NCBI GenBank assembly: GCA_015658585.1
Contig: DQOP01000096.1
Location: 1 to 8,009, forward strand
Length of the DNA stretch: 8,009 bases
DNA from: Candidatus Poseidoniales archaeon
GTDB lineage: Archaea; Thermoplasmatota; Poseidoniia; MGIII; CG-Epi1
Reading direction: 5' to 3'
A program made the position numbers and the translations under genes. Under the pieces are notes generated by a model that did not search any database, had not been told where the DNA came from, and saw only the letters and a list, made by a program, of their open reading frames with translations. Position 1 is the stretch's first letter. The number at the start of each line of letters is the position of its first letter. This document shows, in pieces, positions 5,805 through 8,009 of the stretch.

Positions 5805-6617
5805 TTACCACATCACAATCATTGACATGAAAAACATAATGACTGATACAAACATCATTATTAACCAAAATAAAACCCGTGTGTTGGAATTTGTTACTAC
5901 CTCAATTCTGGATGTGTTATCTGCTACCTCAGTATCGGAAGGCTGAAAAAATAAACTAAACATCTTAGAAACCGTGAAGAGGAAGAGTATGGGAGAAAGG
6001 CAAAGTCCAAAAATACCCAAAAGACCGCCGCCATTGTTTGAAAGGTAGGATGGCTGGCATAAAGGATTCATGCTACGGCCTGAGGGACTAAACATGTTTG
6101 TTGAAAATTTTGCTAACTCTTCCCTGGTTCCATTCACAGCATTTGGATTCTTTATGAAACTCACACTTGCCCGTAACGTCGTGCAATTGTTTAGATATAT
6201 ATCATCAGGAATAAACTGACCTGTTAAATTGTAAACATATTCGCCAGTATTATTTGCAAAAAACTGATGAGATGCGTTTGCCACGGCATTTTGGTACGCC
6301 AAGTGTATTATCTCATAACTGAAGGCATACTCTGTGCCGTTCTCAAGGTTAGCTGCTATGAAAGCAAAAGTAAAGTTTTCGCCAAGTGCTACATCCATTT
6401 TCCAGCCATTATCGGTTATGTTAGTTTGATACACTTCGTAATATTCACAATCTTCCCACGTACCATTCTCATCAGTCACCGTTTCGCAGTCTCTCCCTTC
6501 CCAATCCATCCAACCTGGATTTACAGAAATTGAAATTGTTTCTTCCCCAGCTGAAACACCAGCAAACAAACTAAACAAGACCAAAAATGAACAAAACAAG
6601 ATTGGAAGCCTAGTCAT
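5805..6617 (-). CDS. Secreted/membrane-anchored sequon-rich protein of unknown function
   Basis: I do not recognise this 270-residue protein. Residues 1-23 form a signal peptide with a likely cleavage after AGVSA. The ectodomain (24-197) has nine N-x-S/T sequons at Asn51, 66, 81, 93, 114, 122, 130, 144 and 162, and four cysteines (44, 57, 145, 187) that could pair as disulfides. A strongly hydrophobic segment follows at about 199-224, then a polar loop (225-246) and a second membrane span at 248-269 ending in Trp270. With a cleaved signal this places the loop in the cytoplasm, so the sequon at Asn234 should stay unmodified. Archaeal N-glycosylation at such sequons is known; use here is inferred. 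It starts 3 bp after the DUF4286-like gene and is presumably co-transcribed. A cell-surface structural or sensory role is possible, but nothing shows it. Confidence 0.8.
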   Translation of the reverse strand: MTRLPILFCSFLVLFSLFAGVSAGEETISISVNPGWMDWEGRDCETVTDENGTWEDCEYYEVYQTNITDNGWKMDVALGENFTFAFIAANLENGTEYAFSYEIIHLAYQNAVANASHQFFANNTGEYVYNLTGQFIPDDIYLNNCTTLRASVSFIKNPNAVNGTREELAKFSTNMFSPSGRSMNPLCQPSYLSNNGGGLLGIFGLCLSPILFLFTVSKMFSLFFQPSDTEVADNTSRIEVVTNSNTRVLFWLIMMFVSVIMFFMSMIVMW

Positions 6618-6620
6618 TAC

Positions 6621-6920
6621 TCAGCGATTCTTCAGGGACATTATACGTCTATTCGAAGTAAGATATTCTCCGAATCTGTCGAGTCCTTCCTGGATCAATG
6701 CAGGTGCATGATTCTTCTGGTAATTCTCCAGGGACTCCCGGCTATCCAGATGATACCTGATCGACCAATGGACCTTGCCATCCTCCGAGTCGCAAACGAA
6801 CCATTCCGCGCCCTGAAATCCCTCTATCTCCAGTATCTGCTCTATGTGGGGCTCCAGCCATTCTGCATATTCGTCCGCTGCAATTGAATCGACCTGCAAA
6901 TTTACCTCGTAGACTATCAT
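6621..6920 (-). CDS. DUF4286-like small protein (dimeric alpha/beta-barrel type)
   Basis: This 99-residue protein begins MIVYEVNLQVDSIAADEYAE and continues with a WLEPHIEQILEIEGFQGAEW stretch, a strand-rich centre (KVHWSIRYHLDSRESLENY) and an end with HAPALIQEGLDRFGEYL and SNRRIM. This matches my memory of DUF4286, a relative of the ferredoxin-like antibiotic-biosynthesis-monooxygenase fold. No catalytic function is established for it. Its ATG at 6920 lies 26 nt from the centre of an AT-rich box, so the mRNA is probably leaderless. The membrane-protein gene follows after 3 bp. Family assignment is from pattern recognition and is moderately sure. Confidence 0.75.
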   Translation of the reverse strand: MIVYEVNLQVDSIAADEYAEWLEPHIEQILEIEGFQGAEWFVCDSEDGKVHWSIRYHLDSRESLENYQKNHAPALIQEGLDRFGEYLTSNRRIMSLKNR

Positions 6921-6941
6921 ATTGGCCTGAACATGAATCGG

Positions 6942-6950
6942 TATTAATTA
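6942..6950. promoter_or_regulatory. Single AT-rich box shared by two divergent genes (possible bidirectional promoter)
   Basis: TATTAATTA on the plus strand reads TAATTAATA on the minus strand. Its centre (6946) is 26 nt from the DUF4286-like ATG on the left and 24 nt from the DUF2891-like ATG on the right. The whole divergent gap is 49 bp, and I see no other TATA-like element in it. Both mRNAs would be leaderless. Confidence 0.45.
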
Positions 6951-6969
6951 TCGTCTCCATAGATGCTGG

Positions 6970-7839
6970 ATGGCGGAGATAATCAGGGAATTCATCAAAA
7001 CCTTCAGGCATGAGCTTGCACAGAAGGATACGGAGCATGCTGTCTTTCATGGATCCTGGGACTGGCATTCTGCTGCGCACAGCCACTGGGCATTACTGGA
7101 AAGCGCACATCTCATGGACGACGAGGAAAGCCTGGAATGGGTCCTACAGAGATTACATGGCAAGGGGATGAAGGAGGAATTCCAGTACCTGCGGCAGAAT
7201 CCAGATTTCGAGATGCCCTATGGGCGGGCCTGGCTCCTGCGCCTGATACTGCGACTGGAAGAATTGACGGGAAACAGCGACCACAGGGACTCGACCCAGG
7301 AGGTCGCACTGGGACTCCGTAAATGGTTATCCAGTTCCGAGATGAAGCCTTCGATACCCGAATACAAGAATCCATCCTGGGCATTGGTACAACTGCATGC
7401 CTGGGCAACCCATTCTGGAGATCAGGGAACAATCGACTGGATAAATGAGGTAACCGAGAAATATTTTACCGGAAATGAACTGGATCTGGGACGGGATACG
7501 AAAAAAGGCGAATTCTTCTCCCTCTGGTCACTCCAGGCCTTGCTGATCTTCTCTGTTCTGGGACCTGAAAGATTGAAGAGCTGGCTGGATTCACAAAAAA
7601 TAGATGATGTTCAGGTCGTCAAGGAACTGTTGTCCGACCATCATCTCTCCATCAATGCTTCAAGGGCATGGGGCTTCCATGCCTTGTATTCTGCAACGGG
7701 GGATGAGAAGTGGCAAAGCGCATACGTGGAACATGTACGGGCCGCCATGGAACTACATTCGGAATGGAAAGATAACAGGAGCGCGTATTCGCACTGGGTC
7801 CCTCAATTCACTCTGTATGCCATACTGATCGCCTACTAG
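6970..7839 (+). CDS. DUF2891-like protein (predicted alpha/alpha-barrel)
   Basis: This 289-residue protein is rich in Trp, His and Leu helices. It shows the DUF2891 pattern: HAVFHGSWDWHSAAHSHWAL (23-42), FEMPYGRAWLLRL (80-92), the YKNPSWALVQLHAW stretch (132-145), HHLSINASRAWGF (224-236) and a Trp-containing C-terminus (HWVPQFTLYAILIAY). The family is thought to adopt an alpha/alpha-barrel like those of some glycoside-active enzymes, but no activity is established. It is somewhat shorter than the roughly 330 residues I recall for the family. There is no signal peptide, so it is probably cytoplasmic. The frame starts at ATG 6970, with a TATA-like box at leaderless spacing. Its stop overlaps the ftsY stop by 4 bp on the opposite strand. 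Confidence 0.8.
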   Translation: MAEIIREFIKTFRHELAQKDTEHAVFHGSWDWHSAAHSHWALLESAHLMDDEESLEWVLQRLHGKGMKEEFQYLRQNPDFEMPYGRAWLLRLILRLEELTGNSDHRDSTQEVALGLRKWLSSSEMKPSIPEYKNPSWALVQLHAWATHSGDQGTIDWINEVTEKYFTGNELDLGRDTKKGEFFSLWSLQALLIFSVLGPERLKSWLDSQKIDDVQVVKELLSDHHLSINASRAWGFHALYSATGDEKWQSAYVEHVRAAMELHSEWKDNRSAYSHWVPQFTLYAILIAY

Positions 7840-8009
7840 GCGAAAATACGTTCCACTATCCAGGTCGCATCGAAGGGCATGATGTCTCCATATCCCTGCC
7901 CGATCCCTATGAACGCGATCGGTTGACCAATCGCCGAGGATATGCTCAGGGCAGCTCCACCCTTGGCATCCACATCCAGCTTGTTCAGGACAACTGCGTC
8001 AATACCGAC
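7836..8009 (-). CDS. ftsY: Signal recognition particle receptor FtsY, C-terminal fragment (5' part beyond window)
   Basis: A minus-strand frame open from the right edge ends with TAG at 7836-7838 and encodes the last 57 residues of the SRP receptor GTPase. FtsY docks SRP-bound ribosomes at the membrane for co-translational insertion. The specificity motif LNKLDVDAKGGAALS (8-22 of the fragment; G4 is NKLD) is followed by IGQPIAFIGIGQGYGDIMPFD and the terminal Trp-x-V-E-R-I-F helix, all typical of the G domain end. The usual GQGYDD pair reads GQGYGD here. FtsY is preferred over SRP54 because the protein stops right after this helix, with no M domain. It converges on the DUF2891-like gene with a 4-bp overlap. 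Confidence 0.93.
   Translation of the reverse strand, partial: VGIDAVVLNKLDVDAKGGAALSISSAIGQPIAFIGIGQGYGDIMPFDATWIVERIFA

Noticed and set aside
1..8009. tRNA, rRNA or defence-system genes
   Set aside because: No cloverleaf-like segment, rRNA stretch, nuclease or helicase signature was seen, and nearly all of the window is accounted for by genes.

Overview
The window looks like a compact archaeal genome, most likely a euryarchaeon of the Thermoplasmatota and possibly a marine planktonic group II/III type; the exact lineage is inferred. The archaeal signs are a ribosomal cassette of L7Ae, eS28 and eL24 followed by ndk, a geranylgeranyl-reductase-family flavoprotein, an SRP-receptor (FtsY) end, and several start codons preceded at about 24-28 nt by TATA boxes, the layout of leaderless archaeal transcripts. 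Genes are packed with overlaps or gaps of a few bases. No RNA gene, transposon or CRISPR array is visible.

Layout. The left edge (1-347, minus) holds the N-terminal part of a ribbon-helix-helix-like protein with an AT-rich, repeat-laden upstream region. From 465 to 4172 everything reads on the minus strand in the order rpl7ae, rps28e, rpl24e, ndk, purQ, an inositol-monophosphatase-family phosphatase, and an aldo/keto reductase. The ribosomal part and ndk are tightly coupled. The purQ-phosphatase pair and the reductase each show their own TATA-like box, so the block is probably several nested transcription units. Diverging from rpl7ae on the plus strand is a coupled cutA plus geranylgeranyl-reductase-like pair (4278-5799). 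Convergent with it, on the minus strand, is a two-gene unit: a DUF4286-like small protein and a secreted, sequon-rich membrane protein (5805-6920). A DUF2891-like protein (6970-7839, plus) diverges from that unit across a 49-bp gap with a single AT-rich box. It runs tail-to-tail into the C-terminal end of ftsY at the right edge.

How it works together. The window is mainly housekeeping: translation (L7Ae, eS28, eL24), nucleotide supply (Ndk, PurQ), sugar/inositol phosphate chemistry, isoprenoid lipid or quinone saturation, and membrane-protein targeting (FtsY). The items that stand out are an eL24 lacking three of its four expected zinc-binding cysteines, a densely sequon-bearing orphan membrane protein, a possible one-box bidirectional promoter, and short dyads at the promoters of the RHH-like gene, purQ and the reductase. 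I found no convincing evidence of a wholly new multi-gene system.
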